A stretch of DNA of 44,822 nucleotides from Clostridiales bacterium (GTDB lineage: Bacteria; Bacillota; Clostridia; Lachnospirales; JAISER01): positions 1 to 44,822 of the forward strand of contig JAISER010000114.1 of the NCBI GenBank assembly GCA_031263985.1, written 5' to 3'. The translations under genes and the position numbers were made by a program. The notes beneath the pieces are model-generated. The model saw only the letters and a list, made by a program, of their open reading frames with translations. It was not told the DNA's origin and ran no database searches. Within the stretch, counting starts at the first letter, position 1; every line of letters begins with the position of its first letter. Below, piece by piece: positions 16,330 to 22,849 of the stretch.

Positions 16330-18099
16330 ATGAAAGTGAAGCTGGAAACTTTACGCGTGAGGATGGGGCGCGAAGGCGTAGATGTTTGCATCGTGACGAA
16401 GTTTGACCGACATCAAAGCGAGAACGCTTCGGAGCGATGGAATCGCGTGAAGGAATTGACAGGCTTTACGGGTTCGGCCGGCGTGGCCGTAGTAACGATG
16501 GAAAAGGCTGGGCTTTGGACGGATGGCCGGTATTACGAACAGGCCGAACGCGAAGCTCCATTTTTTACGCTCCATAAAGCGGCGGAACAAGGCGCGGAGG
16601 ACTATATATCATTCGCGGTCAACGAAACTCCGGCGAATGGCGCGGCGGCGTTCGATGGCCGGACGTTTCACGCGTCGGAGGCGAAATCGCTGGAGCGCAA
16701 ACTTTCGCTTAAAAACGCGCGTATTGTTTGCGACTTTGATCCTGGCGCCGATCCGGACACTGGCGAAGCGCGAAATAATGAGGATTGCGCTTTAAACGCG
16801 AAGCTTTTTGATTTCAGCGTTGAGTTTTGCGGCGAAAGCCGCGTGGAAAAAATCATGAAATTGCGCCGGATGTGTAAAGAGAACGATGTGGATGTTTATG
16901 TTTTGGCGTCGCTTGACGATATAGCCTGGCTGTTTAACCTGAGAGGAACGGACGCGCCGACATTCGAGGCGTTCGCGCTTATTTACGCCGATGAAACGCT
17001 TTTGTTCGCGCCGTCGGAAAAAGCGCGGGACGTTAAGGACACGCTGTCGAAAGACGGCGTTACGCTTAGGGATTATGATGAGTTCACGCGGTTTTTATCT
17101 GACGCGCCTAAAAACGGGGCGCGGGCGCGGGTGAACATGGACGTTTTGAGCTATCGGGACTATTTGGCTATGGATGGTTTTTCCATCGTCGAGGAAACGG
17201 ACGATTATACGGCTTTGATGAAAGCCGTCAAAAATGATACGGAGCTTTCGAATTTGGAAAAAGCGCACGAGCGCGACGGCGCCGCGGTGGCCAGGCTCAT
17301 AAAGTGGGTAAAAGAGAACGCGGGAAACGGAATTACGGAAGCGGACGTAGTTGACAAGGCGCTTGAGTTGCGCCGGCGATGCGAGAATTTTCACTCTGAG
17401 AGCTTTCCGACGATAGCCGCGTATATGGCGAACGCCGCCATGATGCATTACAGTCCCGTAAAAGGCGACTGCGCTACGTTAAAGCCGGAAGGGACGCTGC
17501 TGATTGACAGCGGCGGGCATTATTACGACGGCACAACCGACATTACGCGCACTATAGCGCTCGGGGAAATTTCGCCGCGGGAACGCCGCGACTTTACGCT
17601 TACGCTGATAGCGCACATTGAAATGGCTTGCGCGACGTTTTTAAGCGGCGCGACAGGCGCTTGCCTTGACGCTTTCGCCAGAAGGGTAATGTGGGAAAAT
17701 TTTATAGACTATAAAAGCGGCACAGGTCATGGGATCGGTTTTTTTCTGAATGTGCACGAAGGCCCGCAAAGGCTTTCCATCACGAAAAGCGACGCGGTTT
17801 TTCAGAACAACATGCTTGTCACGAACGAACCCGGCATATACAGGCGCGGATCGCACGGCGTTCGTACGGAAAACGTCATGCGCGTAACGTCGCGCGCGAC
17901 GAACGAATTCGGCGAATTTTTAGCGTTCGAGACTATTTCTTATTGCCCGATAGACGTTTCGGCGATTTGCGCGGATATGTTGTCGGACAAACATAGAAGA
18001 TGGCTTAACGAATATCATAAAACCGTCAGGGAAAAGCTTTCGCCGTTTATGAACGAGGATGAGAAGCGTTGGCTTTGTGAGCAAACGAAGGAGATTTGA
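16330..18099 (+). CDS. pepP: Xaa-Pro aminopeptidase (M24B, aminopeptidase P)
   Basis: About 589 residues from the ATG at 16330, which follows GGGGATCTT; an ATG at 16312 is possible but lacks a site. N-terminal creatinase-like domains 1 and 2 (residues 1-290: SERWNRVKELTGFTGSAGVA, LWTDGRYYEQAE, ASLDDIAWLFNLRG) precede the pita-bread metallopeptidase domain. The metal ligands are all kept: LLIDSGGHYYDGTTDITRT (two Asp), GTGHGIGFFLNVHEGP (His), VTNEPGIYRRG and VRTENVM (two Glu). It removes N-terminal residues that precede proline, in the cytoplasm. Length matches the long form. The lipoprotein gene follows after 30 bases and is probably co-transcribed. Confidence 0.93.
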   Translation: MKVKLETLRVRMGREGVDVCIVTKFDRHQSENASERWNRVKELTGFTGSAGVAVVTMEKAGLWTDGRYYEQAEREAPFFTLHKAAEQGAEDYISFAVNETPANGAAAFDGRTFHASEAKSLERKLSLKNARIVCDFDPGADPDTGEARNNEDCALNAKLFDFSVEFCGESRVEKIMKLRRMCKENDVDVYVLASLDDIAWLFNLRGTDAPTFEAFALIYADETLLFAPSEKARDVKDTLSKDGVTLRDYDEFTRFLSDAPKNGARARVNMDVLSYRDYLAMDGFSIVEETDDYTALMKAVKNDTELSNLEKAHERDGAAVARLIKWVKENAGNGITEADVVDKALELRRRCENFHSESFPTIAAYMANAAMMHYSPVKGDCATLKPEGTLLIDSGGHYYDGTTDITRTIALGEISPRERRDFTLTLIAHIEMACATFLSGATGACLDAFARRVMWENFIDYKSGTGHGIGFFLNVHEGPQRLSITKSDAVFQNNMLVTNEPGIYRRGSHGVRTENVMRVTSRATNEFGEFLAFETISYCPIDVSAICADMLSDKHRRWLNEYHKTVREKLSPFMNEDEKRWLCEQTKEI

Positions 18100-18129
18100 G
18101 ATAATTCGATGAAAAAGGAGAGGTAAGCG

Positions 18130-18714
18130 TTGAAAAAGATAACGTTTGTTACGCGAGTGACGGCGTTTTGCGCGGCGGCGTTTTGCGCGGCGGCGTTTTG
18201 CGCCTGTTCCGGTGAAGCCGTGAAAGACGACGAAGCGGCGGACGAAGTTGAAATGGCTGACGAGGAAAAGGTCCGTTATAAATTCCAGTTGTTGCCTGTC
18301 GAAAAAGAAGCTTATGACGAGTACGCGGAAAAATTGGACGCGTCGATTTTAGAAGGTATGTCAATGACGTCCGTCGCGAAAATATTCATACAATCCTGTG
18401 TGGATAAAAACGTGCCGGCGGAATATAACTTGTACCATCCGGATACGGTTCCGTATACGCTTGAGGAGTACATCGAGCTTAATGAAACCGATGGCAGACC
18501 GGAGGGGCTGAACAGACGGCTTATGTTTTTGGACACGTCCTTCGCGGCCATAGACGGAGCCGATGTAAAACACGTGTCTCAGGATACGGCGTCGATAAAT
18601 TTTAAGTCGCAGTCCGGCGAAAATATAGCCATTATATTCAAGGCGAACGAAAACGGTCCTTGGCTCTTGGAGTTTGGTCAATTTGAGCGAAATCCGGAGT
18701 CAAACGGAACCTGA
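18130..18714 (+). CDS. Lipoprotein of unknown function
   Basis: 194 residues, TTG start at 18130 preceded by AAGGAGAGG. The signal peptide contains a repeated unit, FCAAAFCAAAFCAC, encoded by a 15-base tandem repeat (GCGTTTTGCGCGGCG) at about 18171-18203. The last cysteine (CACSGE) is the likely lipidation site. An acidic linker (DDEAADEVEMADEEK) precedes a folded domain (about 60-190) of mixed helix and strand with no motif that I recognise: SILEGMSMTSVAKIFIQSCV, EEYIELNETDGRPEGLNRRL, IAIIFKANENGPWLLEFGQF. The latter resembles generic NTF2/DUF-type ligand-binding folds, but this is not firm. Probably co-transcribed with pepP. Confidence 0.7.
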   Translation: MKKITFVTRVTAFCAAAFCAAAFCACSGEAVKDDEAADEVEMADEEKVRYKFQLLPVEKEAYDEYAEKLDASILEGMSMTSVAKIFIQSCVDKNVPAEYNLYHPDTVPYTLEEYIELNETDGRPEGLNRRLMFLDTSFAAIDGADVKHVSQDTASINFKSQSGENIAIIFKANENGPWLLEFGQFERNPESNGT

Positions 18715-19274
18715 AAAATTCGCTTATTTAGTGAAAAGATTTACAAAATGACGGATTGGCGGCGAATTCGCCGCCATAAAAATGCCTTTAACGCGTACCA
18801 CGGGGGCTTATTATGCAAAAAGCGACGGTGGACGCGATAAGATCCGGCAAGCGCGATATCCCCCATAATTCACAATTTATCCGTGATATTTAGCGAATAT
18901 TTTTAATATTATCAACAAACATACAATATTGAACAATTTTCGTATTGCGCGTTTGAGAATTATGTGTTAAACTGGTCACGTAAGAAAATTAAGAGAGTTT
19001 TGTAAGAAAGTCGTTCTTGACAAAGCGGTCGAATGGCGTTTTGACGCTTAATATTTTTAAGCGTTAAGTAAAGAGGCCGCTATTATATTGCGTATCGAAT
19101 TCGGAGCATCTGGTGATTACATAGGTTTTTACTGGTTTATTCCAGTAGCGACATCGGTTGAACAATTATGCCGTTGAGCGATATCCTTATTAGTTAAGCG
19201 CTTTTGAGTTAATATGTTTGGAAGGCTTTGACGAATGAGGTGCGTTAGACGTTTTTACTAGAAAGGGGCATAGC
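18715..19274 (+). other. 560-base leader region of the peptide array
   Basis: No credible ORF. A perfect 20-base palindrome TGGCGGCGAATTCGCCGCCA at 18757-18776 lies 40 bases after the lipoprotein stop and lacks a T-run. Hairpins are seen at 19044-19064 (ACGCTTAA/TTAAGCGT) and 19130-19147 (TACTGG/CCAGTA). TTGACA at 19017-19022 has no good -10 at the right distance. The region is AT-rich around 18890-18990. It presumably holds the promoter of the first peptide gene. Confidence 0.4.
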
Positions 19275-19370
19275 ATGTATCTATTCGAAATGATAATCAA
19301 ATTATTTAACTTTATTCTGGATTTATTTTTTGGTTTATCGTTGAATGATTTTACGGTTAAAGCCATTTAA
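19275..19370 (+). CDS. Small hydrophobic peptide, array member 1 (31 residues)
   Basis: The ATG is 6 bases from AAAGGGG. The product starts MYLFEMIIKLFNFILDLFFG and ends with a more polar tail NDFTVKAI. Polar residues E5, K9, N12 and D16 lie on one face of a predicted helix (spacing 4-3-4), the rest being Leu, Ile and Phe. The FG pair is shared with the other members; relative to member 4 it is one helical turn shorter. No signal peptidase site, no cysteine, near-neutral charge. It is the most divergent copy. Function is unknown: a membrane-active peptide, type I toxin, signal or leaderless bacteriocin are all open. Recognised as a gene by its paralogues and site. Confidence 0.7.
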   Translation: MYLFEMIIKLFNFILDLFFGLSLNDFTVKAI

Positions 19371-19698
19371 CAAAACCTATAGTTGGGTTTCGCGAAGATT
19401 GAACGCTTGTTTTGCTTTAATGGCGGAGGTTCCGTTTTTTAGGCGCGCCGTTTATTATGAAAAAAGCGTGCAAGTGACGCTGTAAATATTTAAGGAGGTG
19501 GTCGGAAAGATAATGGCGCATCGTAAGCGTAGCGTTTAACGCCTTAACATGGAAAATCCGTGACCATCTAATTTATGTATTTATAAGTACGTCTGAAAAT
19601 TATTTGTCGATGGATACGGCATAGCGCGGGCAGGCGTTTTTGAGCGGTCACGCGCGCCATAACTTAATGAAAATTTTTAGGGAAGGAGGATTCATATA
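19371..19698 (+). other. 328-base spacer between peptide genes 1 and 2
   Basis: It contains a strong AAGGAGGTGG at 19492-19501 followed at a long distance by an 8-codon frame, MAHRKRSV (19513-19539), which is not like the other peptides. GACGCTGTAAATATTTA at 19476-19492 is repeated exactly at 20241-20257 after the last peptide. GGCGGAGGTTCCG-TTTTTT near 19423-19440 is a weak terminator-like spot. No longer ORF. Confidence 0.4.
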
Positions 19699-19806
19699 AT
19701 GACGGCTTTGCTTGACATTATCGCCAATATATTTCGGCTTATTCTTCAGATTTTAAATCTTGTGCTCGGCACAAATTTGTCGCTTTCGACAGGCGTCGCA
19801 GTATAG
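19699..19806 (+). CDS. Small hydrophobic peptide, array member 2 (35 residues)
   Basis: The ATG at 19699 is 8 bases from GGAAGGAGGA, the strongest site in the array. The product begins MTALLDIIANIFRLILQILN and has LGTNLS and a C-terminal GVAV. Polar residues D6, N10, R13, Q17 and N20 are spaced 4-3-4-3 along the helix. It shares 18 of 35 residues with member 4, and in the shared QILN core all four codons differ synonymously (CAG-ATT-TTA-AAT against CAA-ATC-CTT-AAC). That is evidence that the peptide, not the DNA, is conserved. Too short and too polar on one face for a simple membrane anchor. Function unknown. Confidence 0.8.
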   Translation: MTALLDIIANIFRLILQILNLVLGTNLSLSTGVAV

Positions 19807-19957
19807 TGACTTATAAATGAATTTACATATGTTTAGTATAAAGCGCGTTTTTAATTTTAGACGCGTAGCGTAATAAGCGCGATAAAACGAGATTCGCGTT
19901 TTATGAGCATTGAGATCCGCTAGTGGGAAATATAGCGTCTAAGGGGGAGTTTAAATT

Positions 19958-20050
19958 ATGTTAGCTGACTTTATCACTAAATTAATGAACATGGTGTTAG
20001 AATTTTTAAACACTCTTTTCGGAACAACGTTTGTATTTAATTTGATTTAA
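19958..20050 (+). CDS. Small hydrophobic peptide, array member 3 (30 residues)
   Basis: The ATG at 19958 is 8 bases from AAGGGGGAG. The product begins MLADFITKLMNMVLEFLNTL, continues FGTTFVF and ends NLI. The polar stripe is D4, K8, N11, E15 and N18 (4-3-4-3), the same as members 2 and 4 shifted by two residues. It ends five residues earlier than they do, lacking the VAV tail. A perfect 8-base stem (ATAAAACG/CGTTTTAT, 19882-19904) lies in the preceding 151-base spacer. The 75-base gap to member 4 contains a GCGAG/CTCGC stem at about 20054-20079. Confidence 0.8.
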   Translation: MLADFITKLMNMVLEFLNTLFGTTFVFNLI

Positions 20051-20125
20051 TTTGCGAGATTTTGAGTGTGAGAACTCGCTTAGCCTAAGAACCATAAATC
20101 CAACATAATAAGGAGAATGAATTAG

Positions 20126-20233
20126 ATGACATTTATTGGAGATCTTATTGCAAAAATATTGACCTTTGTTTTACAAATCCTTAACATGCTTTTTGGTACA
20201 ACCTTGAGCGTTGTAAACAACGTAGCCGTCTAG
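20126..20233 (+). CDS. Small hydrophobic peptide, array member 4 (35 residues)
   Basis: The ATG at 20126 is 8 bases from AAGGAGAA. The product begins MTFIGDLIAKILTFVLQILN, then MLFGTTLSVV and ends NNVAV. Polar residues D6, K10, T13, Q17 and N20 form one stripe on a strongly hydrophobic helix. It is closest to member 2. Neutral net charge separates it from the very basic leaderless bacteriocins; the amphipathic build with formyl-Met start recalls phenol-soluble modulins and delta-lysin, without sequence identity that I can claim. It is the last gene before a hairpin-rich region and two terminators. Confidence 0.8.
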   Translation: MTFIGDLIAKILTFVLQILNMLFGTTLSVVNNVAV

Positions 20234-20235
20234 TT

Positions 20236-20562
20236 TTTCGGACGCTGTAAATATTTAGACATCCTTAGAAGTCTATGTTTCCTAAAGTGATAATCATGTT
20301 TTGCGCGGACGAGAAAAGTTGATTTTCTCGATACGCGCGATGACGTCTCTAGCTTCTTTCGTTTCGCGTTGACGAATAACGTTCGTTGGCGCGGAAAGGG
20401 TTAGAGACGTCTTATAATATGTGAATGTGATTGTAATGGGGCATATGATTTTCGTGAGGCGTTTTCAATAACAGTTCAATTATGGCGTTCGTACAAATTC
20501 TGGCGTACGATCAAGGAACCTTTGTGGCATAATTGAAGCCGAAGTTTATTCGGCGGGTTTTT
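20236..20562 (+). ncRNA. Hairpin-rich 3' region or candidate structured RNA
   Basis: A chain of stems without an ORF: TAGAC/GTCTA at about 20255-20275; GCGCG-CGAGAAAA-loop-TTTTCTCG-CGCGC at 20303-20339; a long stem closed by GACGTCTCTA at about 20342 and TTAGAGACGTC at about 20401; and TTCAATTATG/CATAATTGAA at about 20477-20536, with inner CGTAC/GTACG pairing. It ends in a terminator at 20538-20562. TTATAATATG at about 20412 could be a -10 box for a separate short RNA. It could be the 3' UTR of the peptide transcript, a regulatory RNA or an antitoxin RNA; the sequence does not decide. Confidence 0.45.
20538..20562 (+). terminator. First terminator after the peptide array
   Basis: GCCGAA-gttta-TTCGGC followed by GGG and five T. 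Confidence 0.75.
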
Positions 20563-20582
20563 ATAAACGTCATAATCAACAA

Positions 20583-20613
20583 CTGCCGATATCGCTTGTC
20601 GGCGGTTTTTTTT
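20583..20613 (+). terminator. Second terminator after the peptide array
   Basis: CTGCCGA-loop-TCGGCGG followed by eight T, 21 bases after the first terminator. Two terminators in tandem suggest that read-through into the EamA gene is avoided. Confidence 0.85.
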
Positions 20614-20642
20614 ATCGCGTTCTATCAAGTCGTTTTAATATA

Positions 20643-20671
20643 TTGACTCGTTCAGATTCGTATGCTAACAT
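20643..20671 (+). promoter_or_regulatory. Promoter for the EamA transporter gene
   Basis: TTGACT at 20643-20648, 17-base spacer, TAACAT at 20666-20671, downstream of the tandem terminators. The gene starts about 105 bases after the predicted start point. Confidence 0.65.
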
Positions 20672-20783
20672 ATCTATGCTGAAATGACACGGCGGTTTTA
20701 ACTTTAATAAAGCGAGAGAAGAACTGTTAGAAGCCGGTTTATGGTCGAAGGCGAAAGACTGTTTTCAGGAAGGGAAGAACAGT

Positions 20784-21674
20784 ATGTGGGTGTTATTCTC
20801 CGTTTTGACGGCGCTGGCGTGGGGCGCCTCAGAAACGATCTTTAAACGTTCGTCCGAAGGCGACGAACGCAGCGTGGTTCGCCTTTTAGCTTACAACGGC
20901 GTCGTGTACGGCGTAAGCGGCGTAATATACATGATTATAAATTACGTCGTGACGGGCGTTTCGTTCGAGGTTTCAAGCATAGCTAAATACGCGCCCATAG
21001 CGGCGACGTACATTTTGTCCATGTTTTTTTACTATAACGCTATGTCGCGCGCCAAAATATCCATAGTGTCGCCCATAGTGAATACATCGTGCATAGTCAC
21101 GGCGGCGCTTGGCGTGATAATTTTGCGTCAGCGGCCTAGCGTTGTTCAAATCGCCGCGATAGCGGCCATTATCGTTTCGATAGTCGTTCTATCGCTTGCG
21201 GAGGGGCGCGCGGCGGATAAGGAACAGGGTTTGACAGGTAACTCCAAGGCGATGTTTATTACGGGGCTTATTTTCGCGTTCGGCTATTTCGTCTTTGACG
21301 GCGTGGCGTCATTTATGGACGATTATACGCTTGACGAGGCGCTGAGCGAGTTTGACGTTATCGTGGCTTACGCTTTAATATATCTGGCCGTAGGGATCTT
21401 TTGTCTCATATACTTAAAGATTACGGATAAAGACTATAGGTTCAGCTTTGACAGGCTCAAATTCATAGGCACGTTGTTTGAAACGTCAGGTCAATATACG
21501 TTCGTGTTCGCGCTGGGGTCCGGCATGTCATCCGTCGTTTCGCCATTTATAGCGTCGTACAGCGCGGTGACTATAGTCTTGTCCAGGATATTTTTGAAGG
21601 AAAAGCTGAAAAAGGAACAATACATATGCGTGGCCGTCATTGTAGCCGGTCTGGTCGCTCTTTCGGCGGAATGA
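20784..21674 (+). CDS. EamA/DMT-family transporter
   Basis: 296 residues with ten predicted membrane helices in two EamA repeats (about 1-130 and 148-296). The N-terminus MWVLFSVLTALAWGASETIF and the repeat-end pattern SIVSPIVNTSCIVTAALGVIILRQRPS (first half, about 95-121) with SSVVSPFIASYSAVTIVLSRIFLKEKL (second half) are typical of drug/metabolite exporters. GGAAGGGAAGAACAGT precedes the ATG. The substrate is unknown. It has its own promoter and is separated from the peptide array by two terminators, so a role in peptide export is only a positional guess. Confidence 0.88.
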   Translation: MWVLFSVLTALAWGASETIFKRSSEGDERSVVRLLAYNGVVYGVSGVIYMIINYVVTGVSFEVSSIAKYAPIAATYILSMFFYYNAMSRAKISIVSPIVNTSCIVTAALGVIILRQRPSVVQIAAIAAIIVSIVVLSLAEGRAADKEQGLTGNSKAMFITGLIFAFGYFVFDGVASFMDDYTLDEALSEFDVIVAYALIYLAVGIFCLIYLKITDKDYRFSFDRLKFIGTLFETSGQYTFVFALGSGMSSVVSPFIASYSAVTIVLSRIFLKEKLKKEQYICVAVIVAGLVALSAE

Positions 21675-21759
21675 GCCGAACCCCTCTCCCGTTTATTAGG
21701 CGAGCGGCGAGAGGGGGGGGGCGAAAACGGGGCGACGTTTCCATGAAAAAGACTTATCA

Positions 21760-22236
21760 CTATCCAACGTATTCGCTTAGAAGCTGTTCGGCGCCGCTTC
21801 TGTCAACGTCCTGAGTGAGAATTAATTCGGAAATGATTATTTGTTTTGACGTTGAGAGCATCTTTTTTTCAGCCGACGAAAGACCTTTTTCACGCTCTCG
21901 ATATAAAAGATTTCGGAAGACGACGGCCACTTCGAACAGATTGCCGGATTTAATTTTTTCCAAGTTCTCTTTGTAGCGTAAATTCCAGTTTTCCGGCATG
22001 TCAATGGGCTTGTCCATTATGCTTCTCATTATGCCAATAACTTTTTCCTTTTCATATACTTCGCGTATGCCGACATATTCCGCCTTTTTGGCCGGCACCT
22101 TTATCTTTAGATTGCCGGTCGGTATAAACATCACGTAATAAGTCTGAGACGCTCCGTCCACCTCAAGTTGTTCCAAATCTTCTATTACTCCGGCGCCGTA
22201 CAAGGGGTATACGATTTTATCGCCAACGCTAAACAA
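21760..22236 (-). CDS. CarD-family transcriptional regulator
   Basis: 158 residues from the TTG at 22236, placed 8 bases from AGGAG; a TTG at 22257 overlaps that site and is unlikely. The N-terminal RNA-polymerase-interacting domain (residues 1-60: FSVGDKIVYPLYGAGVIEDL, YYVMFIPTGNLKIKVPAKKA) binds the beta lobe in characterised members. The helical C-terminal domain (about 65-158: DMPENWNLRYKENLEKIKSG, AVVFRNLLYREREKGLS, EKKMLSTSKQIIISEL) binds DNA next to the -10 element. It stabilises open complexes, often for rRNA and stress genes. It has its own extended -10 promoter and converges with the EamA gene across a CCCCTCTC/GAGAGGGG stem at about 21680-21718. Confidence 0.9.
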   Translation of the reverse strand: MFSVGDKIVYPLYGAGVIEDLEQLEVDGASQTYYVMFIPTGNLKIKVPAKKAEYVGIREVYEKEKVIGIMRSIMDKPIDMPENWNLRYKENLEKIKSGNLFEVAVVFRNLLYREREKGLSSAEKKMLSTSKQIIISELILTQDVDRSGAEQLLSEYVG

Positions 22237-22310
22237 GCTGATCACTCCTATTATCAAATCCGTGTCTATCCGCGCGCATTGTCAGCGCAACTTAAACTTA
22301 GAATGACCAT

Positions 22311-22319
22311 ATTATAACA
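22311..22319 (-). promoter_or_regulatory. Extended -10 promoter for the CarD-like gene
   Basis: TG-T-TATAAT on the minus strand, about 75 bases upstream of the TTG start. The -35 region is weak, as often with extended -10 promoters. Confidence 0.5.
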
Positions 22320-22470
22320 TACCTTAAAAGGAAAATGCCACAAAAAAATAATAATTATTGTACGCATCCCTAGTATTAGCGGTCAATCGAACAATTATAC
22401 GGATACGACGGCATAATTTAGATTGTCAGCGATCAGGTCGATTTACCGTAATTTATGCGTTTCAGTTGCA

Positions 22471-22624
22471 AAAGTCTGTTCAAGATCTCCATTTCGCGTC
22501 TTTTCGGCTTATTAAACCTGTACCGAACCCTGACTTCGGCCTCCGCGCGTCGTTCACGCCTACGCGTTTGGCGAAAAATCATCGCAAAAAATCCGCTGAA
22601 AGCTAGATCTTGAACAGGCTCTAA
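22471..22624. repeat. Dispersed repeat, family B (full copy 1)
   Basis: Ends: AAGTCTGTTCAAGATCTCC and AGATCTTGAACAGGCTCTAA, inverted. Internal blocks in order: ATTTCGCGTCTTTTCGGCTT, a family A-like segment (ACCTGTACCGAACCCTGACT), and TTTGGCGAAAAATCATCGC before AATCCGCTGAAAGC. About 153 bases, no ORF. It sits between the CarD-like gene and cls, which are divergent. Confidence 0.85.
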
Positions 22625-22638
22625 AATCGCTAACGTCT

Positions 22639-22666
22639 TTGCATTTAAAGCCGTTTATGGTATAAT
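22639..22666 (+). promoter_or_regulatory. Promoter for cls
   Basis: TTGCAT at 22639-22644, a 16-base spacer, TATAAT at 22661-22666. The only downstream plus-strand gene is cls (22850), so the mRNA leader would contain the family C repeat. Confidence 0.65.
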
Positions 22667-22683
22667 AATGATAGTAGCGGATG

Positions 22684-22795
22684 TTATACTGAATTCAGTT
22701 TAAACCATGATCATCCGAACGGTCTTTTTCGCGCCTAGTCCAACGCGAAAAGTCTTCGCTCGGCTTGCTATGTTTCAAACTGAGGTCAGTATTAA
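22684..22795. repeat. Dispersed repeat, family C (copy 1)
   Basis: TTATACTGAATTCAGTTTAA and TTTCAAACTGAGGTCAGTAT are inverted ends. Internal landmarks are CCATGATCATCCGAACGG near the left end and GGCTTGCTATG near the right. The copy at 27078-27204 is the same element in the opposite orientation. No ORF. Confidence 0.8.
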
Positions 22796-22849
22796 AGCGT
22801 ATGCGGCGCGCTTGTCTTTTTAGTTGACAGGCCCGAGGAGTGAATCCTT

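Noticed and set aside
19044-19147. Hairpins before peptide 1 as a CRISPR-like repeat
   Set aside because: The stems differ in sequence, and there is no regular spacing or repeat unit; no CRISPR array was seen in the window.
20784-21674. EamA transporter as dedicated exporter of the small peptides
   Set aside because: It has its own promoter, is behind two terminators, and EamA proteins usually carry small metabolites; neighbourhood alone is not enough.
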